DNA from: Candidatus Magasanikbacteria bacterium RIFCSPHIGHO2_02_FULL_47_14 | Lineage (GTDB): Bacteria; Patescibacteriota; Patescibacteriia; Magasanikbacterales; UBA922 | Length of the DNA: 11,426 nucleotides | Reading direction: 5' to 3' | Assembly: GCA_001784275.1 (NCBI GenBank) | Contig: MFQB01000036.1 | Location: 1 to 11,426 of the forward strand | In this document: positions 5,752 to 11,426 of the stretch, piece after piece | Position numbering within the stretch: position 1 is the first letter of the stretch | How the letters are laid out: every line of letters begins with the position of its first letter | The notes under the pieces: generated by a model | Databases searched by the model: none | What the model was told of the DNA's origin: nothing | What the model saw: only the letters and a program-made list of their open reading frames with translations | Program-made: the position numbers and the translations under genes

Positions 5752-7785
5752 ATGCTAAGGAAACCCAAACAAACTACCAATGTACGAGCGAAAATGCGGT
5801 GGGGGATTGCTGCGATTTTTGGATTACTTTTGGTCGCGGCAGCATTCGACGCACCACAGGTTTTTAATAAAGGTATTGATGCTGTAAACAACGTAGCCCA
5901 CTTTGGCATTCCGCATGTGCCAAACAGGCCATTTCGTCTCGGTTTGGACTTGCGCGGTGGAGCACAACTTATCTATCAGGCTGATTTGAAGGATATTCCA
6001 TTTGCCGACCAGGGCGAGGCAGTGAACGGTGTACGTGATGTTATTGAACGCCGTGTGAACAGCATTGGTGTATCCGAGCCACAAGTTCAGACAACGAAGT
6101 CCGGTGAGAACTACAGGCTCCTCGTCGAGTTACCGGGAGTAAATGATGTGAATGATGCCATTAACCTGATTGGCGAAACCCCGATTTTGGAGTTTCGAGA
6201 ACAAAATACAGAACCACCACGGCAGTTGACATCAGAGGAACAAAAACAGCTTGATGCATACAATGCTGATGCAAAAAAGCGCGCACAGGACGCCTTAAAG
6301 GCGCTCCGTTCCGGCAAGTCGTTCGAAGATGTCGTCAATCAATACTCTGAAGATCAACTCAGCCGAAATAACGGTGGGTATGTTGGTTTTATCAACTTGG
6401 AAAATGCTGACTCGACGATATACGAATGGGCAAAGAGCCATAAGCAGGGTGAGCTGAGCGGTGTCTTAGAGACAGGCGAAGGTTTTGTGATCGCTAAGCG
6501 CGGCGGAGAACAAGATGGCCCGGTACAAGTTACAGCCAGCCATATCTTGTTATGTTATCTGGGCGCACGCAGTTGCGACGCCACTATGACCAAAGCTGAA
6601 GCTCGCGCAAAGGCTGATGAGTTGTTTACTCAGGCAAATGCAAACAACTTCGCTGATCTTGCCAAAGAAAATTCCACAGACCAAATCTCCGGTCCAAATG
6701 GTGGTGATCTTGGTACCTTTGGTCGCGGTGCGATGATTAAGGAGTTCGAGGAGGCAGTCTTTGCTGCCAAAGCAGGGGAGATCATTGGTCCTGTAGAAAC
6801 ACCACTTGGTTTTCATATTATTTATAAACGCGGTGAAGAGATAACAAAAGAGTACGAAATCTCTCATGTCGTTGTTCGTACGCAGTCACCGGAAGACATC
6901 TTGCCTGAGTTTAACCCATGGAAAGTGACCGGTTTGTCGGGTAAGCAGTTGGATCGTGCAGAGGTTGTCACTGACCCGCAAACCGGTGCTGTGCAAGTGT
7001 CACTCCAATTTGACTCTGAAGGAACGAAACTTTTTGAAGATATCACTCGCAGAAACCTCGGTCAGCCCGTTGCGATTTTTCTTGATGGCGATGCGATCAG
7101 CGTCCCCACTGTCCAAAGTATTATTAGTGGAGGACAGGCGGTGATTACAGGAAGTTTTACCATTCCCGAAGCACGACTTCTGGCTCAGAGATTAAATACC
7201 GGTGCATTGCCGGTGCCTATTGAGCTGGTGTCACAACAAACGATTGGGCCAACCCTTGGTGCAGTATCTCTGGCTAAAAGTTTGCGCGCAGGTACGATTG
7301 GTCTATTGCTGGTTATGGTGTTTCTGACCTTGTACTATCGTTTGCCCGGGTTTTTGGCCTCATTGGCCCTGGGATTGTACATCGCCTTGACCCTTGCTAT
7401 CTTTAAGCTTATTGGCGCCACGCTCACATTGTCCGGAATTACCGGATTGATCCTCTCGATTGGAATGGCGGTCGACGCAAATATTCTTATCTTCGAGCGG
7501 CTTAAAGAAGAACTGCGTATCGGCAAAAGTTTGAAGACGGCAGTGAACGAAGGATTTGCTCGGGCCTGGACCTCTATTTACGATGGAAATGTGGCAACCA
7601 TTATCACGGCTGCTCTGTTGCTTGCTATGGGTGTGAGCTTTGTAAAGGGTTTTGCCTTTACGTTGATCATTGGTACGCTCCTGAGTATGTTTACAGCAGT
7701 GACTGTCACCAGGGTCCTGCTCCAGGTTGTAGTAAGTTGGTTTGGTGACAAGAAAAGTTTTCTGTTTTTGGGTTCTAAGGAATAA
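5752..7785 (+). CDS. secD: Protein translocase subunit SecD with two inserted parvulin-type domains
   Basis: SecD works with SecF, using the proton gradient to pull preproteins out of SecYEG on the outer face. The protein has 677 residues. Its N-terminal helix spans about 16-32, followed by the FRLGLDLRGGAQL motif. SecD's LEFRE strand (146-150) is interrupted after about 152 by roughly 230 residues. SecD then resumes at PWKVTGLSGK (389-398) and ends with five membrane helices (about 512-665) carrying GMAVDANILIFER (571-583) and the IYDGNVATI box. The insert holds two PpiC/parvulin-like units. Unit 1 (about 165-250) has GKSFEDVV and NNGGYVGF but ends GEGFVIAKR without the active-site His. Unit 2 (260-361) is complete: ASHIL (262-266), FADLAKENS, NGGDLGTFGRG and TPLGFHIIYKR (His355). 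A further ISHVVV (370-375) follows. Ordinary SecD lacks these units. It is followed by secF after 5 nt. No clear Shine-Dalgarno is present. Confidence 0.95.
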   Translation: MLRKPKQTTNVRAKMRWGIAAIFGLLLVAAAFDAPQVFNKGIDAVNNVAHFGIPHVPNRPFRLGLDLRGGAQLIYQADLKDIPFADQGEAVNGVRDVIERRVNSIGVSEPQVQTTKSGENYRLLVELPGVNDVNDAINLIGETPILEFREQNTEPPRQLTSEEQKQLDAYNADAKKRAQDALKALRSGKSFEDVVNQYSEDQLSRNNGGYVGFINLENADSTIYEWAKSHKQGELSGVLETGEGFVIAKRGGEQDGPVQVTASHILLCYLGARSCDATMTKAEARAKADELFTQANANNFADLAKENSTDQISGPNGGDLGTFGRGAMIKEFEEAVFAAKAGEIIGPVETPLGFHIIYKRGEEITKEYEISHVVVRTQSPEDILPEFNPWKVTGLSGKQLDRAEVVTDPQTGAVQVSLQFDSEGTKLFEDITRRNLGQPVAIFLDGDAISVPTVQSIISGGQAVITGSFTIPEARLLAQRLNTGALPVPIELVSQQTIGPTLGAVSLAKSLRAGTIGLLLVMVFLTLYYRLPGFLASLALGLYIALTLAIFKLIGATLTLSGITGLILSIGMAVDANILIFERLKEELRIGKSLKTAVNEGFARAWTSIYDGNVATIITAALLLAMGVSFVKGFAFTLIIGTLLSMFTAVTVTRVLLQVVVSWFGDKKSFLFLGSKE

Positions 7786-7790
7786 GCTAT

Positions 7791-8816
7791 ATGAATTTTC
7801 CCATTGTAGAAAAAAGAAAGTATTTCTTTGGTGTTTCACTGGTGCTTACTATGACGAGCATCATTCTGTTGTTCGTCTACGGGTTGAAGCCTGGGTTGGA
7901 CTTTACCGGCGGAACACTTTTGGAAGTTGAGTTTACCTCAACACGACCGGAGGTCACTGCTGTGCAAGAAGCCTTGGTTCCACAGAATTTAGGTTCCATA
8001 GTCGTACAGCCGGTCGGCGAACAGGGTCTTATTTTGAAGACAAGGTTTGTCAGTGAAGAGGAGCATCAGCAGATACTCGGGGTGTTACGTGGGCTGACTA
8101 CAGCAAATACCACATCGCCAGATACGGCCACGGGCGCCAAACCCGATATCCAGATTGAGGCCACTGCCGGGAGTAATGTGACTGTGAATATAGAAGACGC
8201 CACTGCAAATGAGAATGCGAGGCCAGAGGTTATTGAAAAGCGTTTGGAAACAATCGGCCCGGTTATCAGCGCAGAACTGCGTAGCCGTGCGATTCAGACG
8301 GGCATTTGGGTGTCTTTAGCAATTATTGCGTATATTGCCTACTCATTCCGCAAGGTTTCACGACCGGTTCAGTCGTGGAAATATGGGCTTGTGGCCGTTG
8401 TTGCCCTCTTTCATAATGTTATGTTGACACTCGGGGTATTTATTTTGCTTGGAAAGTATCAGGGTGTAGAGATTGACATTCCTCTTGTCGTCGCTTTGCT
8501 GACGATTTTGGGTGCCTCGGTTAATGATACGATTGTGGTCTTTGACCGTATCCGTGAAAAGTTGATCCGCCACAGTGGCCGCAACTTTGCTGAAACGGTA
8601 AATATCGCCATCAACGAAACAATCGGCCGGTCGATAAATATTTCTTTGGCTATTGTCCTTACCCTGACCGCCCTTATTTTCTACGGAGGCGACTCTATTC
8701 ACTATTTTTCCTTGGCGTTGCTGATTGGTATTATTGTTGGTACCTACTCTTCAATTTTTGTCGCAAGTCCGCTCCTGGTTGCTTGGGAAGAGCAGAGACT
8801 CAAACGTCGAGCGTAG
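7791..8816 (+). CDS. secF: Protein translocase subunit SecF
   Basis: SecF is the partner of SecD in the proton-driven SecDF complex of the cytoplasmic membrane. The 341 residues show a first membrane helix (about 13-30), the family motif GLDFTGGT (35-42), an exposed P1-like domain, and five further helices in the C-terminal half. The conserved GASVNDTIVVFDRIREKL (241 onward) carries the Asp typical of this position. The exposed domain contains a Thr/Ala/Asn-rich stretch at about 102-145 that looks like a flexible linker. The ATG is 5 nt after the secD stop, with TAAGGAA 8 nt upstream as a good Shine-Dalgarno. No yajC is seen nearby. A strong terminator begins 12 nt past the stop. Confidence 0.96.
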   Translation: MNFPIVEKRKYFFGVSLVLTMTSIILLFVYGLKPGLDFTGGTLLEVEFTSTRPEVTAVQEALVPQNLGSIVVQPVGEQGLILKTRFVSEEEHQQILGVLRGLTTANTTSPDTATGAKPDIQIEATAGSNVTVNIEDATANENARPEVIEKRLETIGPVISAELRSRAIQTGIWVSLAIIAYIAYSFRKVSRPVQSWKYGLVAVVALFHNVMLTLGVFILLGKYQGVEIDIPLVVALLTILGASVNDTIVVFDRIREKLIRHSGRNFAETVNIAINETIGRSINISLAIVLTLTALIFYGGDSIHYFSLALLIGIIVGTYSSIFVASPLLVAWEEQRLKRRA

Positions 8817-8827
8817 TATCATGGATG

Positions 8828-8859
8828 AAAACGACACCTATCAACGGTGTCGTTTTTTT
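8828..8859 (+). terminator. Intrinsic terminator after secF
   Basis: An 11-bp perfect stem (8828-8838 with 8846-8856; core ACGACACC/GGTGTCGT), a 7-nt loop and a run of seven T (8853-8859). It separates the sec operon from the next operon, whose extended -10 begins at its last T. Confidence 0.92.
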
Positions 8860-8867
8860 GGTATACT
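8859..8867 (+). promoter_or_regulatory. Extended -10 promoter of the small membrane protein operon
   Basis: TGGTATACT fits the extended -10 pattern TGnTATAnT. The matching -35 position (8839-8844, TATCAA) is poor and lies within the terminator loop. The transcript would start near 8874. Its leader contains a 7-bp hairpin (8875-8881 with 8889-8895) before the ATG at 8908. Confidence 0.5.
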
Positions 8868-8907
8868 TGATCCGAAGGCCCATATTAAGGGTCTTTGCTA
8901 ACGTACT

Positions 8908-9075
8908 ATGACAGATAAATTTATTCGTCATTTCGTTTCGGCGATTGGCTTTCTCATCGCGCTCTTCATATTTGTTGCAGGATATATTTCCGGTACCCAT
9001 GGATGGTGGTGGGTTATCATTTCTTCCGGCGTTGTGTATTTTATAGTTTACAAACTTGTGGATGCAGGGCATTAA
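8908..9075 (+). CDS. Small two-helix membrane protein (55 aa), unknown function
   Basis: I do not recognise this gene. The reading frame encodes 55 residues beginning MTDKFIRHFVSAIGFLIALF. A first hydrophobic helix spans about 8-27, a short GTHGWWW turn follows, and a second helix spans about 34-50, with a short KLVDAGH end. This is the layout of a small hairpin membrane protein. It sits 6 nt upstream of the 477-residue membrane protein gene and downstream of its own putative promoter, so the two are probably co-transcribed and may act together. There is no Shine-Dalgarno. The clean fit between terminator, promoter and next gene, plus the clear membrane pattern, support it as real. Confidence 0.7.
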   Translation: MTDKFIRHFVSAIGFLIALFIFVAGYISGTHGWWWVIISSGVVYFIVYKLVDAGH

Positions 9076-9081
9076 TCGTGT

Positions 9082-10515
9082 ATGGTCTCAGATTTGTTTA
9101 CTTTGATTTCAAATACAGTATTGGATTTTTTGACACGGCCCGCAGCAGTTGTCTTATTGGATTTACTTGCGCTCGGGGGGTATCTGTTTTTGGTGTGGTT
9201 GCTATTGTACGCAGGCTTGTTGATGTACACACAGTATAGAAAGTTACACTTCACAGCACATTGGAAATGGGTGGTGCTGGCTGTGGACATGCCTGCACTG
9301 AATATTCAGACACCAAAGGCGGTGGAACAAATGTTTGCACATCTTGCGGGCGCATGGAATCATGTGAATATTGCAGAAAAGTTTTATCATGGATTTGAAC
9401 AGCGCACATTTAGTTTTGAGATTATCAGTATCGAAGGATATATTCAATTTATTATTCGTACAGAAGAAACATTTCGAGAACTTGTCGAAGCCGCTGTGTA
9501 TGCCCAGTATCCCGAGGCAGTCATAACAGAAATAGAGGATTACGTTGGTGGCATTCCGGATAAGTTTCCGAATGAAACCCATGATATTTGGGGAGCAGAT
9601 TTTGGACTCGAGGAGGCGGACGCTTACCCCATTCGTTCTTATCGGGAGTTTGAGCACAACATCTCGAAAGACACGGTTTTGAAGGATCCGATGGGTACTT
9701 TTTTGGAGAGTTTTAGCCGCATTGGTGCGGGGGAGCAGATGTGGTTCCAGATAGTTATAGAGCCAATCAGCAGCCACTGGAAGGAGCATGCGATGGAAGA
9801 GGTAAAACACTTGATAGGCGAAGCAGAACATCATAAAAGCAGCCCTATTTTGGACGCCATCTCAAATGCACCAATGCGAGTCCTTGAGGGTTTTGGTGAT
9901 CAGATTTTTGGGCGAGAGGCTTCGGAACATGCCGCACATGAAGAACGCCCTGCTGATCGCAACCAATTGAAGTTTTTAACGCCGGGCCAAGTCAAGGTGG
10001 TCGAAGATATTGAAAAAAAGATTAGCTTAATTGGATTTAAAACGAAGATGCGGGGGCTGTATATTGCTCGCAAAGAGGTCTTTCGTCCATCCCGTGGTTT
10101 CAACGCCTTAGTTGGTGCAATCAACCAGTTTAATGTTCCAACTGCAAACTCCATTGTGCCAAAGTTTACCTTGCATATTTTTTATTTTTTTACCAAGAGA
10201 CGTACTTCAGAAAGAAAGCGGCTTCTGATGAAAGGATATAAAAATCGAAAGATGAAGGTCGGGTCATCACCGTGTATTTTAAATATTGAAGAGTTGGCTA
10301 CGATTTGGCACTTCCCGATGTCACATGTGAAGACGCCGTTGTTGCAGAAAGCTCAAGCCAAACAGGCTGAACCCCCAGCAGAGTTGCCGGTGGAGCAGTT
10401 TTCGATTGAAGAACACTTGGAAGATAGGGGCGCTGGTGGAGAGAAGAAGGCCGAAGGCAAAAAAGAATATCAGATTGATGCGTACGAGTATCCAGATGAC
10501 ATGAAGTTTGGTTAG
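9082..10515 (+). CDS. Membrane-anchored protein resembling the accessory domain of HerA/VirD4-like ATPases (DUF8128-like)
   Basis: A 477-residue protein with one long N-terminal membrane segment (about 22-48, rich in Leu/Val/Tyr) followed by a large soluble part. A central strand reads GEQMWFQIVIEPISSHW (217-233) and a late motif reads NIEELATIWHFP (401-412), after which comes a low-complexity, charged, Pro/Glu/Lys-rich tail (about 420-477). In CPR genomes the strand and the EELATxxHFP motif are, to my memory, typical of the region that precedes the ATPase core in type IV-secretion/HerA-like proteins, and of stand-alone proteins labelled DUF8128. No Walker A or B motif is present, so this protein has no ATPase of its own. 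The exact function is unknown. It is the last gene before the nested terminator. The family name is from memory and should be treated as moderate. Confidence 0.6.
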   Translation: MVSDLFTLISNTVLDFLTRPAAVVLLDLLALGGYLFLVWLLLYAGLLMYTQYRKLHFTAHWKWVVLAVDMPALNIQTPKAVEQMFAHLAGAWNHVNIAEKFYHGFEQRTFSFEIISIEGYIQFIIRTEETFRELVEAAVYAQYPEAVITEIEDYVGGIPDKFPNETHDIWGADFGLEEADAYPIRSYREFEHNISKDTVLKDPMGTFLESFSRIGAGEQMWFQIVIEPISSHWKEHAMEEVKHLIGEAEHHKSSPILDAISNAPMRVLEGFGDQIFGREASEHAAHEERPADRNQLKFLTPGQVKVVEDIEKKISLIGFKTKMRGLYIARKEVFRPSRGFNALVGAINQFNVPTANSIVPKFTLHIFYFFTKRRTSERKRLLMKGYKNRKMKVGSSPCILNIEELATIWHFPMSHVKTPLLQKAQAKQAEPPAELPVEQFSIEEHLEDRGAGGEKKAEGKKEYQIDAYEYPDDMKFG

Positions 10516-10533
10516 TCTCTACTTTGTAAAAAC

Positions 10534-10607
10534 AAAAAACCGTCCAGCAATCTCCTCCCTGATGCGACAAGTGTTTGTCAGATCAGGGCGGCGCTGGACG
10601 GTTTTTT
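10534..10607. terminator. Three-tier nested bidirectional terminator
   Basis: The outer stem is 15 bp and perfect (10534-10548 with 10593-10607, core CCGTCCAGC/GCTGGACGG), flanked by an A run on the left and a T run on the right so that it ends transcripts on both strands. Inside, CCCTGAT (10557-10563) pairs with ATCAGGG (10582-10588). Inside that, GACAA (10566-10570) pairs with TTGTC (10575-10579) around a 4-nt loop. Further out, AGTCTCTAC (10514-10522) can pair with GTA plus GAGACT (10617-10628) with a 3-nt bulge. It separates the convergent 9082 gene and the deaminase gene. Confidence 0.85.
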
Positions 10608-10651
10608 TGCGCCACCGTAGTTGAGACTGACGCAGATCGCGTCGTTGGTGG

Positions 10652-11173
10652 TCAGTGACCGTGTGTGTGATGCGCGTGGTCGCCGTGGAATGACCAGAGA
10701 CTCCCGCGGGTGTGAAGTTCGATCTTCACGCCAGCGAGGTCAGCGGACGGAATGCTTCCGTCGTTTGCGTGGAGGACGGTGATGATCAGGGTATCGTCCT
10801 GGATGAGCGGATCGGTCAGCACCTCGTCACGGCACACGCCGCACGGGTGCAGAGTTTCACCCATCTGGCCGCTCTCGTCATCGCGCTTCAGCTTACCAGT
10901 CACCACGACCACCTCGACGCGCACAGCGCCGGCGGTGCGAGCTCGGTCGATAGCAACGCGTTCGGCGCAGATTTTCTTCACGTCGGGCGAGGGCTTCTGA
11001 TTACCCCCCTTGAAGACTTTGTAGCCACCACTGGGCATGATGACCCGCATGGCGGCGCCAACGTGGAAGCCTCCATAGTGTGCAGCTTCTTCAGCGGCCG
11101 TCCGAGCTGCACAGACGATGAGGTCGTAGTGAGGCAACACGGCTGCGAGAAGGGCGGATGAATGTCCGGCCAT
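10652..11173 (-). CDS. Cytidine deaminase-like zinc enzyme with His-rich tail
   Basis: A 173-residue protein of the cytidine deaminase fold, which hydrolytically removes an amino group from (deoxy)cytidine-type substrates using zinc. Visible signatures are FHVGAA (36-41), the catalytic CAE box (Cys69, Glu71) within KKICAERVAI, and HPCGVC (Cys111, Cys114), giving three Cys zinc ligands as in tetrameric CDAs. The usual NxE nucleoside-binding motif before CAE is replaced by GGNQKPSPD (56-64), so the substrate may not be plain cytidine. The C-terminus HGDHAHHTHGH (163-173) is His-rich and may bind metal. Third codon positions are clearly GC-richer than in neighbours and the stop is TGA, suggesting a different origin or selection. 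The start is set by AGGAGAGG (11186-11179) and a consensus promoter. It converges with the 9082 gene. Confidence 0.82.
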   Translation of the reverse strand: MAGHSSALLAAVLPHYDLIVCAARTAAEEAAHYGGFHVGAAMRVIMPSGGYKVFKGGNQKPSPDVKKICAERVAIDRARTAGAVRVEVVVVTGKLKRDDESGQMGETLHPCGVCRDEVLTDPLIQDDTLIITVLHANDGSIPSADLAGVKIELHTRGSLWSFHGDHAHHTHGH

Positions 11174-11194
11174 CGTTTCCTCTCCTGGAATGAA

Positions 11195-11207
11195 CGGTTA
11201 TTAACCG
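11195..11207. promoter_or_regulatory. Perfect palindrome at the deaminase transcription start
   Basis: CGGTTATTAACCG is a perfect 6+1+6 inverted repeat covering the predicted transcription start (about 11204) of the deaminase gene, just downstream of its -10. It could be a repressor operator or a small 5' leader hairpin. Confidence 0.45.
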
Positions 11208-11210
11208 CGC

Positions 11211-11239
11211 ACTATATCATATAACACCATTTCTGTCAA
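11211..11239 (-). promoter_or_regulatory. Consensus promoter of the deaminase gene
   Basis: On the minus strand TTGACA (11239-11234), a 17-bp spacer and TATAGT (11216-11211). This is a near-perfect sigma-70 type promoter, with its -35 exactly 2 bp from the -35 of the divergent dus promoter. Confidence 0.78.
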
Positions 11240-11241
11240 TC

Positions 11242-11270
11242 TTGCCAAGCGGTCAGCTTTTCTGTACACT
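11242..11270 (+). promoter_or_regulatory. Promoter of the dihydrouridine synthase gene
   Basis: TTGCCA (11242-11247), 17-bp spacer, TACACT (11265-11270). Predicted start near 11277, only about 5 nt before the ATG at 11282, which has no Shine-Dalgarno; a nearly leaderless message is likely. Confidence 0.6.
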
Positions 11271-11281
11271 GGGTTTTCAGT

Positions 11282-11426
11282 ATGTGGATAAATGAAATTT
11301 TGGCTAAAAACAGAAAAATTCTGGCACTTTCTCCAATGGCAGACATGACTGACTCTGCCTTTTGCCAGGTAGTGCGCCAGATTGGCGGTGCTGATGTTGT
11401 ATTTCGCGAGATGGTGAGCGCAGAGG
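11282..11426 (+). CDS. tRNA-dihydrouridine synthase, N-terminal part (partial at window edge)
   Basis: The 48 visible residues begin MWINEILAKNRKILALSPMA and continue DMTDSAFCQVVRQIGGADVV followed by FREMVSAE. The SPMADMTDSAF motif and the following E-MVSAE are the start of the Dus family, an FMN TIM-barrel enzyme that reduces specific uridines in tRNA D-loops to dihydrouridine using NADPH. The FMN-binding and catalytic Cys regions lie beyond the window, so the DusA/B/C type cannot be decided; short N-terminus and motif look most like DusB. It is divergent from the deaminase gene and has its own promoter. Confidence 0.85.
   Translation, partial: MWINEILAKNRKILALSPMADMTDSAFCQVVRQIGGADVVFREMVSAE

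Noticed and set aside
7360..7839. Minus-strand 159-residue open frame inside secD/secF
   Set aside because: The sense strand encodes conserved SecD membrane helices; the antisense frame has no ribosome site or recognisable motif.
10712..11161. Plus-strand 149-residue open frame opposite the deaminase
   Set aside because: The minus strand carries the conserved zinc-binding motifs and promoter; the plus frame is a shadow caused by GC-rich third positions.
1..11426. Recoded TGA (as in Gracilibacteria/Absconditabacteria)
   Set aside because: No in-frame TGA interrupts conserved proteins, and the deaminase and small peptide end with TGA at sensible places.
1..11426. Transposon, insertion sequence or CRISPR array
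   Set aside because: No transposase, terminal inverted repeats with target duplications, or spaced direct repeats were seen.

Overview
The window looks like a chromosomal segment from a Patescibacteria/CPR bacterium, probably of the Parcubacteria side. This rests on family resemblance read by eye: a SecD carrying inserted parvulin (PpiC-type) domains, a SecA with a roughly 40-residue insert and no C-terminal zinc tail, a short HPF, a PreATP-grasp protein beside murB, and a membrane protein of the kind that precedes HerA/VirD4-like ATPases in these genomes. The code is standard: TGA is used as a stop. No tRNA, rRNA, CRISPR array or transposase is visible.

Layout. 1-328 (minus) is the start of an ATP-grasp-family gene, divergent from a plus-strand run of murB (cell-wall precursor reductase), hpf (ribosome hibernation) and gpsA (glycerol-3-phosphate for lipids), which ends at a long nested hairpin terminator (2546-2626). 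A small GC-rich minus-strand unit follows, encoding a 48-residue proline-rich peptide and fired from a consensus promoter back-to-back with the secA promoter. Then come secA, secD and secF, the motor and the SecDF part of the protein-export machine, ended by a simple terminator (8828-8859). A second membrane-linked operon follows: a 55-residue two-helix protein and a 477-residue membrane-anchored protein. It meets, tail to tail at a second nested terminator (10534-10607), a GC-rich minus-strand cytidine-deaminase-like gene. That gene's promoter is again back-to-back with the promoter of the next plus-strand gene, a tRNA-dihydrouridine synthase cut by the window edge.

How the parts fit. The core genes are housekeeping: wall, lipid, ribosome dormancy and export. 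SecA pushes preproteins through SecYEG and SecDF pulls on the outer face. The parvulin-bearing insert in SecD would place proline isomerase/chaperone modules at the channel exit, coupling export to folding.

The most unusual organisation is that two GC-rich minus-strand genes share the same design. Each has a TTGACA-17-TATAnT promoter whose -35 lies exactly 2 bp from the -35 of a divergent housekeeping promoter, a good Shine-Dalgarno, a TGA stop (all complete plus-strand genes here use TAA or TAG), and a bidirectional nested-hairpin terminator. They resemble self-contained 'moron'-like inserts. Several other genes (ATP-grasp, secD, dus) have promoters so close to the ATG that their mRNAs should be leaderless or nearly so.
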